Assembly (NCBI GenBank): GCA_958296045.1
Contig: CATQHT010000001.1
Coordinates: 682,001 to 746,000, forward strand
DNA from: Rhodothermales bacterium
GTDB taxonomy: Bacteria > Bacteroidota > Rhodothermia > Rhodothermales > Bin80
DNA: 64,000 bases
Direction: 5' to 3'
Shown here: piece by piece, positions 55,759 through 64,000 of the stretch
Layout: each line of letters begins with the position of its first letter
How positions within the stretch are numbered: the stretch's first letter is position 1
Notes under the pieces: generated by a model
Databases searched by the model: none
What the model saw: the letters and a program-made list of their open reading frames with translations, nothing else
What the model was told of the DNA's origin: nothing
Translations under genes and position numbers: made by a program

Positions 55759-56801
55759 GTAATTAGCATAGCGTCTCCAAAGGAGAATAGGCGGTATTCT
55801 GACGCTACGGCCTCCTTGTATGCCTCCATCAGGAACTCGTGACCCGCAAAGGCGGATGCTAACATCAGCAGGGTGCTTTTGGGCCGGTGAAAGTTGGTGA
55901 TTAGCCGCTCAGTGATACAGAAGTCGTACGGCGGATAGATAAACTTGTCCGTCCACCCGCTCGCGCCCTTGAGCCTACATGCCACCGTCAGATTGGTTTC
56001 CACAGAGCGCACCACCGTGGTTCCGATGGCGGTCACCGTGTTAGTCTTCGAATCCAGTGCCTGGTTGACCACCTTAGCAGTGTCGGGCGCAATGAAGTAG
56101 TACTCCGAAAACATCCGGTGCTTCGTCAGGTCTTCCACCTCCACCCTTCGAAACGTGTCGAGCCCCACATGCAGCGTGACGGGCGCCGTCTTTACGCCTT
56201 TCTTGCGCAGCGCGGCAATCAGCTCCGGCGTGAAGTGCAGCCCCGCGGTCGGTGCGGCAACGGCTCCCCGCTTCTCGGCGAAGATCGTCTGGTATCGGGT
56301 GCGGTCATCTGTTTCTACCTCGCGCTTGATGTAAGGCGGCAGTGGTGTCTTCCCCACCGCATCAATGCGGTCGTACAGGTCCTGGTTGGTGCCGCTAAAC
56401 ACAAAGCGGATGGTGCGTCCGCGTGACGTGGTGTTATCAATAACCTCTGCGGCCAGGTCGTGCGGGAAGAGCAGCTTATTGCCGATGCGGATCTTGCGCG
56501 CCGGCTTGACAATCACGTCCCAAAGGCGACTCTCCGGGTTAAGCTCACGCAGCAAAAACACCTCGATGTCGGCGCCTGTCTTCTCTTTCTCACCAAGAAG
56601 GCGCGCGGGAAACACTTTCGTGTTGTTGTAGATCAGCACATCACCCTTGCCGAAATACTCCAAGATGTCGTAGAAGCGTCGATGCGTGACGGTCTTCCTT
56701 TTCCGGTCCAGCACCATCAGTCTGGAATGGTCGCGCGGCTCAGCTGGATAGCGCGCAATCAACTCCTTCGGGTATTCGTAGATGAAGGCGGAAAGCTTCA
56801 T
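55755..56801 (-). CDS. queA: S-adenosylmethionine:tRNA ribosyltransferase-isomerase
   Basis: QueA adds the ribosyl part of SAM to preQ1 in tRNA to make epoxyqueuosine. Motifs include MKLSAFIYEYPKELIARYPA, the phrase HRRFYDILEYFGKGDVLIYN, AAPTAGLHFTPELIAAL, HVGLDTFRRV and TNFHRPKSTLLMLASAFAGH. Start is put at MKLSAF (56801), the usual N-terminus; an ATG at 56822 would add seven residues. It is the first gene of the queA-ispD-ispF-dedA overlap series. Confidence 0.96.
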   Translation of the reverse strand: MKLSAFIYEYPKELIARYPAEPRDHSRLMVLDRKRKTVTHRRFYDILEYFGKGDVLIYNNTKVFPARLLGEKEKTGADIEVFLLRELNPESRLWDVIVKPARKIRIGNKLLFPHDLAAEVIDNTTSRGRTIRFVFSGTNQDLYDRIDAVGKTPLPPYIKREVETDDRTRYQTIFAEKRGAVAAPTAGLHFTPELIAALRKKGVKTAPVTLHVGLDTFRRVEVEDLTKHRMFSEYYFIAPDTAKVVNQALDSKTNTVTAIGTTVVRSVETNLTVACRLKGASGWTDKFIYPPYDFCITERLITNFHRPKSTLLMLASAFAGHEFLMEAYKEAVASEYRLFSFGDAMLIT

Positions 56802-56955
56802 CCGGTTAAACGAACTACGCATGCATCATCACATCTGAATTGGGAACGGCAGCGTGCGCTTGAGCGCCTCAGGCAAAGCGGGAACCATCAGTTGGGCGTG
56901 GTGCACCGAACCGAAACGGCAAAATGGCAGACGCCTACAGACCGGGCGCGGGCAG

Positions 56956-57525
56956 CTACCCATCCTGCTGGCACTGCGGCAGCATATGACTATGAGCGCA
57001 TATTGAGCCGACACCAAGCGAAACTCCAACCATTGACTTGGGTGTGGGTTCGGCTTCGTGCGCCTTGCGCATGGGCTTGACCTTGAATCCCCGGAGTCCG
57101 ACTTCTTCTATGGGCCGCTGATCCTTCCAGGGAATCCAGAAAAGTCCGTCATTGTCACCGGCTTTGCGCTGACCGCTACGCAGCTCTCCCTGCGTTAAGC
57201 GCACGGCTTCCTCATTTCGGCTGCGGAACACGGCCTTGAACGCATACGTTACTGGATACTCGTTGGTGTTCTCCACCATCATCACCACACCGGCATTCTC
57301 GCTGTCGGCCTTCGGATAGTGAAGGTATCTAAAGATGACGCCTTCATGGTCGAGCAGTGTGGTCCAGTTCGCTTCGCCCGGAAACCGCTGTGCGTATGCC
57401 CTATCGCACATCACCAGCAGCACGGCTGTCATAGCAGCAGCTGCCACTAGGCGCCTTGGACCGCGCCGGGGGTGCGCCAAGAGTTGTGCAGACTCGTGTG
57501 GGGATTCCGTAGCGTGGGTTATCAT
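56956..57525 (-). CDS. Small exported protein of unknown function
   Basis: The 189-residue protein has a long n-region, a hydrophobic segment ([20 protein letters not shown]) and a YAQR cleavage-like site. The mature part has [20 protein letters not shown] and [18 protein letters not shown], which look like a beta-sandwich, and a WIPWKD phrase. No family is recognised. It overlaps the transketolase stop by 4 bp and lies 154 bp upstream of the queA start, so it is probably co-transcribed with both. Confidence 0.6.
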   Translation of the reverse strand: MITHATESPHESAQLLAHPRRGPRRLVAAAAMTAVLLVMCDRAYAQRFPGEANWTTLLDHEGVIFRYLHYPKADSENAGVVMMVENTNEYPVTYAFKAVFRSRNEEAVRLTQGELRSGQRKAGDNDGLFWIPWKDQRPIEEVGLRGFKVKPMRKAHEAEPTPKSMVGVSLGVGSICAHSHMLPQCQQDG

Positions 57526-59510
57526 GTGCGTAAGACTGCGTGTACGGCATTGACCACCCTATCGGGGGTGAACCCGAACTCCTGCATTAGGCGCGCCCCC
57601 GGTGCTGAGGCGCCAAAATGATTCAAGCCCAGCATTCTGCCCTCCGGTCCGACGAAGCGTTCCCACCCCAGCGTGATGCCAGCTTCTACCGCTACGCGGC
57701 GCGTGCACTGGGAAGGAAGCACGGCTTCTTTATACGCGGCGGACTGCTCAGCAAAGAGCTCCCACGATGGTATGCTGATGACACGCGCCTTAATACCATC
57801 TTGATCTAGCATTTCGTGTGCCCGAACCGCCAACGGCACTTCACTGCCGGTTCCTAGAATCAGGACATCAGGATCGGGGCCCGCCATACGTACCACATAG
57901 GCCCCCTTAGCCAGCCCTTTGGCAGCTTCGGTGCTGGTCACCGTTGGCACGGCTTGGCGCGTCAGGATCAGAGCGGTCGGGCCTGTTTGGTTGTTAAGTG
58001 CTACCAGCCAAGCCTCGGCTGTTTCGCATGCATCTGCAGGCCGTATGACCGTCAGGTTGGGGATGGCCCGCAAGGCCATCAGGTGCTCAATAGGCTGGTG
58101 CGTGGGACCGTCTTCTCCTACTCCGATGGAATCATGCGTGAACACGTAAATCACCGGCAGTTCCATCAGTGCACTCAGCCGGATGGCTGGACGCATATAG
58201 TCGCTGAAAACCAAAAACGTCCCGCAATACGGGCGCAACATGCCCTGCAGGCTTATGCCGTTGCAGATGGCGGCCATCGCATGTTCTCTGACGCCGAAGC
58301 GCAAGTAGGTACCTTGTGGCGTGGTTGGCGAAAAGTCGTACTGCGCTGGCGTGCGCGTCTTGTTGGATGGGGTCAGGTCCGCTGAACCACCAATAAGGTT
58401 GGGCTCCTCACCCATAAGCGCGGCAAGCGCCTTGCCGCTGGCGACGCGCGTGGCCAGCGTGCTTCCCCGCTCAAAGCGTGGCAGGACTGCGCTGCGTCGC
58501 GCCTCGGAAGCGGTCTGCCCCTCAAGCCAGCGGTCAAAGGTGTCCGCCAGCCCCGGATAGGCCTCGCGGAAGCGGGTAAGAAGCGACTGCCACTGTGCGG
58601 AGCGCTCCTTGCCGTGTGGCCGCGCATCCAGCGCATGGCGTACTGATGCATCCACATGAAAATGCAGGGCGTCAGGGTATCCCAGCTTCCGTTTGGTGCT
58701 AGCGACCTCGGCTTCGCCCAGTGGCGCGCCGTGAGCCGCAGCGGTACCGGCCTTAGTCGGACTCCCGTACCCGATCGTTGTGCGAACGCGAATCAGCGAA
58801 GGGCGTGTGCCATCGCCCAGCGCTTGGTGCAGCGCACCGTCCACCGCGCCGATGCTGTTGCCATCATCTACATGGAGCACCTGCCACCCATAGGCGGCAA
58901 ATCGCTTGCCTGGATCCTCGGAAAAGCAGAGGTTCGTGCTCCCGTCAATGGTGATCCCGTTGTCATCCCACAGGCATATCAGTTTGCTAAGCTTGAGGTG
59001 TCCCGCCAGTGCGGCAGCCTCGTGGGAGACCCCTTCCATAAGGTCGCCATCGGACAGGATGACAAACGTGCGGTGGTCCACCACAGGATAACCGGTACGG
59101 TTAAATCGGGAAGCCAGGTGGCATTCGGCGATCGCCATGCCGACCGCATTGGCGAAGCCTTGCCCCAGAGGGCCCGTAGTGGTTTCCACGCCGGGCGTAC
59201 GTCCGTATTCGGGGTGGCCGGGCGTTCGACTGTTCCATTGGCGGAAGGCTTGGAGCTCCTCCATCGGCAGGTCATAACCGCTCAGATGCAGCAGTGCATA
59301 CAGCAGCATCGACCCATGGCCAGCGGAAAGGACGAAGCGATCCCTGTTTGGCCAACTGGTCCAAGCCGGGTCATGCCGCAGATGCCGTTGCCAGAGGACG
59401 TACGCCATCGGCGCTGCTCCCATAGGCATTCCGGGATGCCCGCTGCGAGCGCGTTGTACAGCATCTGCGGCCAGTAGCCGGATTGTGTCGATGCAGGCCT
59501 GGTCAATCAT
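57522..59510 (-). CDS. tkt: Transketolase
   Basis: This enzyme moves two-carbon units in the pentose phosphate pathway with thiamine diphosphate. The 662-residue protein has [20 protein letters not shown], the ThDP/Mg motif [20 protein letters not shown] with the expected asparagine region [30 protein letters not shown] and [19 protein letters not shown]. All three domains are complete. It follows the VKOR gene with a 4-bp overlap. Confidence 0.97.
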   Translation of the reverse strand: MIDQACIDTIRLLAADAVQRARSGHPGMPMGAAPMAYVLWQRHLRHDPAWTSWPNRDRFVLSAGHGSMLLYALLHLSGYDLPMEELQAFRQWNSRTPGHPEYGRTPGVETTTGPLGQGFANAVGMAIAECHLASRFNRTGYPVVDHRTFVILSDGDLMEGVSHEAAALAGHLKLSKLICLWDDNGITIDGSTNLCFSEDPGKRFAAYGWQVLHVDDGNSIGAVDGALHQALGDGTRPSLIRVRTTIGYGSPTKAGTAAAHGAPLGEAEVASTKRKLGYPDALHFHVDASVRHALDARPHGKERSAQWQSLLTRFREAYPGLADTFDRWLEGQTASEARRSAVLPRFERGSTLATRVASGKALAALMGEEPNLIGGSADLTPSNKTRTPAQYDFSPTTPQGTYLRFGVREHAMAAICNGISLQGMLRPYCGTFLVFSDYMRPAIRLSALMELPVIYVFTHDSIGVGEDGPTHQPIEHLMALRAIPNLTVIRPADACETAEAWLVALNNQTGPTALILTRQAVPTVTSTEAAKGLAKGAYVVRMAGPDPDVLILGTGSEVPLAVRAHEMLDQDGIKARVISIPSWELFAEQSAAYKEAVLPSQCTRRVAVEAGITLGWERFVGPEGRMLGLNHFGASAPGARLMQEFGFTPDRVVNAVHAVLRT

Positions 59511-60712
59511 TCCGATGGCTTAAACACCTCTGGGAGCTCTTCTGCCACGAGGTGGCTGAGGCAGCCCAGCGATCGGTCTCGGGCATGTACTTTACGGCCG
59601 TTAATTAGGATGGCTGGTACACCACCTAGGGACATCGCATCAAATATGCGCCGTGTGCTGCGAGCCTTGGGCTCCAGGCGCCGGCTTAAGAGCTCCTGGC
59701 GAAACTCCCGGCGATTCATGCCTACGTCGCTAGCAAGGTCAGCCAGTTCATCTACAGAGAGCCCTTGCTGCGGCGATTGGGCTTCGAACATGGCATCTAT
59801 CATCCGGTCATAGCGCCCCTGCTCGTTGGCCAGCCACAACGCCATTACTTCGTCTAGCGAAAACAAGAGGCTCCCGGTTATCAGCGCCACCGGCTTGGTC
59901 ACGATGCGGACGAGCTGCGGATACTTGGCTGCTAGCGCTTTCATCACCGGATGCTGATTCTTGCAGGCCGGACAGTTGGGGTCAATAAATTCGATGATGG
60001 TGACCGGAGCAGACGGGTAGCCTGTCACTGGATCATCGTCGCTGATGAATTGATCAAGGTTTTCGAATCTGGAGTGTGAGGCATCGTATTCGCACAGCTC
60101 CGGGTTATATACCTGACCGGCCAATTGATCCGGCGATGGCGCAGGGGCCCGGGCCCTGTAAATCGTGTAGTCAGTTACCACCGCTGCCGCCAGAATCGCG
60201 GCTGTGATGCCGAAGAAAGCCATCTCGCTGGGTTGCCGGCCAGCAGTCGAACGTCGTGCCAGGGGCACGGGCTTGCGCACCATGATGACTAGGACCGCTG
60301 TCATCGCTGATACCAGAAGGAATGACCCCAGACACAGCACGCAGAAGTCCTCCAGCGCAAACAGCTGTAGGATGGTCAGAAACGTGGAATAAGCCATACC
60401 GGCGATCACGAGAATCAAGCGTAGAACTTTGAGCGTGCGCCGTAGATCGAACCAGTCCCGAGTGATCGCCAGCGTGAACATAGCCACCAGTCCATAGAAT
60501 ATCAGGCCAGCATGCGCACTTGATAACCCCAAGAACGTCGGATCATTGGCGATCACGGCCGCGCAGTCGCTGGCGCCTGTGCAGATCGGGTCAGCCACCT
60601 CTGTATCTCCGTACCAATAAGACAGATGTGCAGTAAGCAGGATGCCGAGAGACGCCAGGATCAGCAGCGTCCGTTCGAGGCCCCTGCGGTACGGGGAGCC
60701 GTGCTGTTTCAT
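59507..60712 (-). CDS. VKOR-thioredoxin (DsbA-like) fusion membrane protein
   Basis: The 401-residue protein makes and recycles disulfides in the cell envelope. The first 165 residues are a vitamin K epoxide reductase-like membrane domain with the loop cysteines (ICTGASDC) and the active CVLC motif in [15 protein letters not shown]. After a further hydrophobic segment the periplasmic part has a DsbA/thioredoxin domain with CPAC ([20 protein letters not shown]) and [13 protein letters not shown]; the cis-proline precedes the Ala. Such fusions replace the DsbA-DsbB pair. It is the first gene of the tkt-queA-isp train. Confidence 0.92.
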   Translation of the reverse strand: MKQHGSPYRRGLERTLLILASLGILLTAHLSYWYGDTEVADPICTGASDCAAVIANDPTFLGLSSAHAGLIFYGLVAMFTLAITRDWFDLRRTLKVLRLILVIAGMAYSTFLTILQLFALEDFCVLCLGSFLLVSAMTAVLVIMVRKPVPLARRSTAGRQPSEMAFFGITAAILAAAVVTDYTIYRARAPAPSPDQLAGQVYNPELCEYDASHSRFENLDQFISDDDPVTGYPSAPVTIIEFIDPNCPACKNQHPVMKALAAKYPQLVRIVTKPVALITGSLLFSLDEVMALWLANEQGRYDRMIDAMFEAQSPQQGLSVDELADLASDVGMNRREFRQELLSRRLEPKARSTRRIFDAMSLGGVPAILINGRKVHARDRSLGCLSHLVAEELPEVFKPSE

Positions 60713-61348
60713 GTCTGGACGGTTCGAATAGGTAATCGGTCGCGCGGAAAATGCAAATCAGGGGAGCATGTTCCGCAACCGCGGGTGGGACCAGGCGACC
60801 CTGCGGCCACATCAGGGAAAGTTAGTGGCATATTTTGCCCGCCGCGAAGCGGCCTTATGCCTCACCACCCGCCGGTAGTGCACTATGCGAGGAGCGGGCT
60901 GAGGAGGGTAAGTTACACTGCAAACACCACAATGTGTCCGATGACAGCGCTACCCCTCTCATTCATGGCTGGCGCAAACGTGCCGGTCTTGTATGTATCT
61001 TGGCCCACGCCCTGTGTCTTTGAGACCATGACTTGGGGGCTGGCCCAAGGATCTTTGAATTCCAGCCCCTTCTGACCCCGTCGACTTCTGTGCCCTTACG
61101 CCTGCTATACCATCTGGAGTGGACGTTTCCGTTCCTGACGTGAATGAGCGCGGCTTCGCGCGGCAGGTAAGCCGCGATGTGCAGGGCTCGGGGCACTGCC
61201 CGACTTGGCTCCCAGCTCTTTGGGCCTTGCGCTGGGGTCGGCAGCCAAGGCCCACAGGTATGCCCGGTTCTTACTTCTCGCCTCGCCTGTCCTGTTTCCA
61301 CGATGGCTTGCTACCTTACGAGGCGAATAACTTGACCGAACCCACGCC
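60713..61348. other. 0.6-kb gene-free stretch upstream of the DUF262 gene
   Basis: No known protein or RNA gene is seen. It contains the promoters of two divergent genes (VKOR fusion and DUF262 protein). The sequence just upstream of 61349 lacks a good ribosome binding site. Confidence 0.45.
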
Positions 61349-63040
61349 ATGAAAGCATCTGAAGGAAAACTGCTGGACTTTCTCAGAAAGCCCGTTAGGC
61401 TCGAAATTCCGGTATTCCAGCGCCAGTATACCTGGTCGAAAAAGGAATGCGGCAGGCTATGGGACGACATCCTGCGAGTTGGCAGGCGCGAGGAAGCTAA
61501 AACGCATTTCATCGGCTCTGTTCTCTATGTCACCGGGAGCGCACTCTCAAGCACGGGGCTTCCGTCTGCGCAGGTCATCGATGGTCATCAGCGCCTGACC
61601 ACGGTTACACTGCTACTAGAGGCCCTGGCGCGGCACGTCGAAGATTCCGAGCCGGTACCAGGTTTCTCAGCCAGGAACATTCGCGACTACTATCTTCTGG
61701 ACCCATTAGAAAAGGGGATGGATCGGTATAAGCTCGTGCTATCCCGGTCTGATAAGGAATCATTGATAAGGCTGCTGCGCCAGGACGACTTGAGCAGCCC
61801 CTTACCGCCGGACAGGTCTTCACAAGTAGACGAAAATTTCGACTTTTTCACCAACCAGATCAGGCGGCTGGGTGGTGACTTGGCCGCGCTATGCAACGGG
61901 TTGAACAGGCTCATCATTGTCGATATCAGCTTGAATCGCGCTCAAGACAATCCCCAGCGCATTTTTGAGAGCCTGAATGCTACAGGGGTTGCCCTGGCCA
62001 GCGTGGACCTTGCCCGCAACTATACATTGATGGGGTTGGCCCCTGCCGTACAGCAGGATCTGTATGACAGGTTTTGGTGCAAAATGGAGCGAGGGTTCAG
62101 CATATTTAAAGAGGGCGCAAGCTCGGCCTTTGACGAATTCCTGCGGCACTACGTTAGGTTACGAACGGACAGGCCCACGACATTTCCGCAATTGTCCGAC
62201 GAATTCAAGCGCTATGTGCAGCGCTTGATGGATAAGGGCAAGAGCATGGAGGACGTTCTTCGCGATGTTCACGCGATGGCCAATCATTACTTAGCTGTTC
62301 GCAACGCTGATGTACATGACGTTCAGCTGAAGGAGGCGCTTGAGGACCTCCGCGTGCTTGATTATTATGGCGTCACGGTCCAGCTTCTGCTACCCCTGCG
62401 TGAATACCGTGCCCAGGGCCTTATTCAAACACAAGAGTTGGTACGGGCAGTCCGCCTGCTCGAGTCGTACGTCTTCAGGCGGACAGTCTGCGGTTGGCCA
62501 CCGAATTCGTTGATGTACACCTTTACACTAGCGCGCCGAAAATTAGACAAGGATCGATGCGTCCAAAGCCTGCAGGGATTCCTAGTAGCTCAGAATGGAT
62601 TGAGGGTTTTTCCAGACGACGATGTGTTTACCAAGTGCCTTGTTGAGCGTGATCTATTCAAATTCGAGCACTGGCGGTACCTGTTCCGCCGAATGGAGAA
62701 TCGAAACCGCAAGGAGCCCATCAACGTGGACGAGTACTCCGTCGAACATATCATGCCGCAACAGCTGCCGCAAGCGTGGAAACGAGACCTCGGGCCCGAA
62801 TGGCGCCGGATTTATCGGGATTACCGGCATACCCTTGGGAACCTGACGCTAACAGGGTACAACTCTGAATACAGCAATCGGCCATTCAAGGAAAAGCGTG
62901 ACATGGTTGGAGGCTTTCATGAAAGCCCGTTGAGGTTGAACCAAGGGCTGGGACAATTGGAAAAGTGGGACGAGCCAGCCATAGGTGAGCGCGCCGCGCG
63001 CTTGGCGGAATGGGCGCTGGATATCTGGCCTCGCCCATAG
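61349..63040 (+). CDS. DUF262/DUF1524 protein, GmrSD-type (type IV restriction-like)
   Basis: The 563-residue protein has an N-terminal DUF262 domain with EIPVFQRQYTWSKKECGRLW and the ParB-like nucleotide motif VIDGHQRLTTVTLL (DGxQR is the usual form). The middle is helical. The C-terminal DUF1524 nuclease has EYSVEHIMPQQLPQAW, then HTLGNLTLTGYNSEYSNRPF, with the histidine of an HNH site. GmrS and GmrD are fused here, as in many type IV restriction enzymes that cut modified phage DNA. It stands alone between two gene-poor stretches, with no methyltransferase near it. Confidence 0.9.
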   Translation: MKASEGKLLDFLRKPVRLEIPVFQRQYTWSKKECGRLWDDILRVGRREEAKTHFIGSVLYVTGSALSSTGLPSAQVIDGHQRLTTVTLLLEALARHVEDSEPVPGFSARNIRDYYLLDPLEKGMDRYKLVLSRSDKESLIRLLRQDDLSSPLPPDRSSQVDENFDFFTNQIRRLGGDLAALCNGLNRLIIVDISLNRAQDNPQRIFESLNATGVALASVDLARNYTLMGLAPAVQQDLYDRFWCKMERGFSIFKEGASSAFDEFLRHYVRLRTDRPTTFPQLSDEFKRYVQRLMDKGKSMEDVLRDVHAMANHYLAVRNADVHDVQLKEALEDLRVLDYYGVTVQLLLPLREYRAQGLIQTQELVRAVRLLESYVFRRTVCGWPPNSLMYTFTLARRKLDKDRCVQSLQGFLVAQNGLRVFPDDDVFTKCLVERDLFKFEHWRYLFRRMENRNRKEPINVDEYSVEHIMPQQLPQAWKRDLGPEWRRIYRDYRHTLGNLTLTGYNSEYSNRPFKEKRDMVGGFHESPLRLNQGLGQLEKWDEPAIGERAARLAEWALDIWPRP

Positions 63041-63625
63041 CGCCCGTTAGCGCGAAGTCCGTTGGTGCTGATTTGAGTCGAGTATGGCTGTCTGTGCCTG
63101 AGCGAAGACGCGACTACACACGATCGCCTGCGCTTTGCACATGCGTAACTGCTGGGCGAAGCACAACGCTACCCTGCGCCAAGGCGCTTTCCAGCCATCA
63201 CGCAGCCGTATTACAATCGTATTCGGTTGCGCGATGAACATCAGACGAAGGTCGGCAACGTGGTGGACGAGGTCACCGTGGTGACTCATATGTCCCGCAC
63301 GTCCAAACGGAGGCGTAGCCTGAACGGCACAATCGCGTCGGAGCATCCTCCTGGCGGAGTAGGCGTCTGCCTCGTGGACAAGGCACAAGTTCGGCCCCTT
63401 AGTGGTTGTACGGCTCGCGGCGCCACGGGCCGGGGTCGCAGCCAGGAATGACTGTCCGAACAACGGGCAAGGAAGGTCACGCCCGGCTGCTGTTACAGCG
63501 CCCTTGATCGTGATGTAATTCCGCCAATCAATGCCCTTCTGAAGAATGCTGCGCTTCAGCGTGCGACGTAACGTCCCGGGTATTAGCCAAAAGCGATGCC
63601 GACCTCAGCTACAGCCCAAGAACGG
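63041..63625. other. Gene-free stretch between the DUF262 gene and trpE
   Basis: Only short overlapping frames are present, none with a motif. The right part should hold the trpE promoter. I looked for a tryptophan-rich leader peptide and a T-box and saw neither. Confidence 0.45.
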
Positions 63626-64000
63626 ATGCTCAGGCCTTTTAGGCACATAAGTCCCACAACGTTTGAGGAGTTCCAAGCCATGGCTGCTCCTTACCACCAG
63701 GGTGGGCGTCACGTAGTACCGGTATCCAAAAGGCTGAGCGCAGACCTCTTGACGCCTGTGTCGGCGTTTCTGTTGCTCAGGCAGGAAGGTCGCTTTCCTT
63801 TCCTACTAGAAAGCGTCGAGGGTGGGGAGCAGCTGGCACGTTACTCGTTTCTGGGCCGCAGCCCGTACCGCATTGTGCGTGCCGTAGGGTCCAGCACCGT
63901 GGTGACGGACGGACTGGGCCAGCCGGAGCCAGATGCGCCCGAAGGCGATGTCTTCAGCGTGATGGAGCACCTTCTGGCCAGATACCAGGAGATCTCGCAC
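63626..64000 (+). CDS. trpE: Anthranilate synthase component I (partial, cut by the window end)
   Basis: The first 125 codons of trpE are present. From the ATG at 63626 the protein reads MLRPFRHISPTTFEEFQAMA, then VVPVSKRLSADLLTPVSAFL and FLLESVEGGEQLARYSFLGR, which is the standard tryptophan-sensing N-terminal half. The LLES segment holds the residues that bind feedback tryptophan in this family. A downstream ATG at 63680 would remove the TFEEF helix, so 63626 is preferred. The gene runs off the window. Confidence 0.93.
   Translation, partial: MLRPFRHISPTTFEEFQAMAAPYHQGGRHVVPVSKRLSADLLTPVSAFLLLRQEGRFPFLLESVEGGEQLARYSFLGRSPYRIVRAVGSSTVVTDGLGQPEPDAPEGDVFSVMEHLLARYQEISH

Noticed and set aside
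60835-61023. Short plus-strand frame in the gap before the DUF262 gene
   Set aside because: No motif, no ribosome binding site and composition like the surrounding non-coding DNA.

Overview
The window reads as chromosomal DNA of a moderately GC-rich bacterium. The housekeeping proteins (EF-Tu, RpoB/RpoC, NusG, an NtrX-like regulator) and the Tat-exported oxidoreductases look most like the Bacteroidota/Rhodothermota side of the tree. This placement is an impression from protein sequence, not a computed phylogeny.

Region 1 (about 372-15182) is accessory. It lies between two 50-bp direct repeats that match at 42 of 50 positions without gaps. Each repeat holds a perfect TGCATT-N-AATGCA palindrome and ends in the same 12 bases. 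A large serine recombinase, preceded by a small HTH/ribbon-helix-helix gene, sits at the right end, and its stop codon lies inside the right repeat. Between the repeats are a lone AAA ATPase, a frameshifted IS30-family transposase, an OLD-family ATPase/TOPRIM nuclease, and two overlapping genes: a DUF4143-type AAA ATPase and a 1401-residue NACHT-like NTPase with a C-terminal PD-(D/E)XK-like motif. I read this as a recombinase-borne island carrying defence-like cargo.

Region 2 (15415-22976) is core. A tight minus-strand run encodes a TPR membrane protein, a sigma-54 response regulator, an outer-membrane-type protein, LolD and quinolinate synthase. Diverging from it are gapA and pgk. A complete IS1634-type insertion sequence (23199-25305) follows.

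Region 3 (25455-40732) is mixed. It holds an exported LVIVD-type protein with a Tat-type Gfo/Idh/MocA oxidoreductase, and an unrecognised membrane cluster of an exported VWA-like protein and two paralogous four-helix proteins. It also has a tandem pair of small membrane proteins, a methyltransferase, an MsrP-like reductase, HNH and MOSC proteins, and a lipoprotein fusing a serine beta-lactamase-like domain to a VanX-type dipeptidase. Long stretches without genes and a dispersed IS21-like repeat (6109-6207 and 28515-28611) mark past insertion activity.

Region 4 (40819-53963) is the classic tRNA-tuf-secE-nusG-rplKAJL-rpoBC block on the minus strand. The tRNA set Thr(UGU), Tyr, Gly, Thr(GGU) ahead of tuf matches the thrU-tyrU-glyT-thrT-tufB order of Escherichia coli.

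Region 5 (53983-60712) is a minus-strand gene train: VKOR-thioredoxin fusion, transketolase, a small exported protein, queA, ispD, ispF and a DedA protein, most overlapping by a few bases. Region 6 has a solitary DUF262/DUF1524 (GmrSD-like) protein between two gene-poor stretches. The window ends in the start of trpE.
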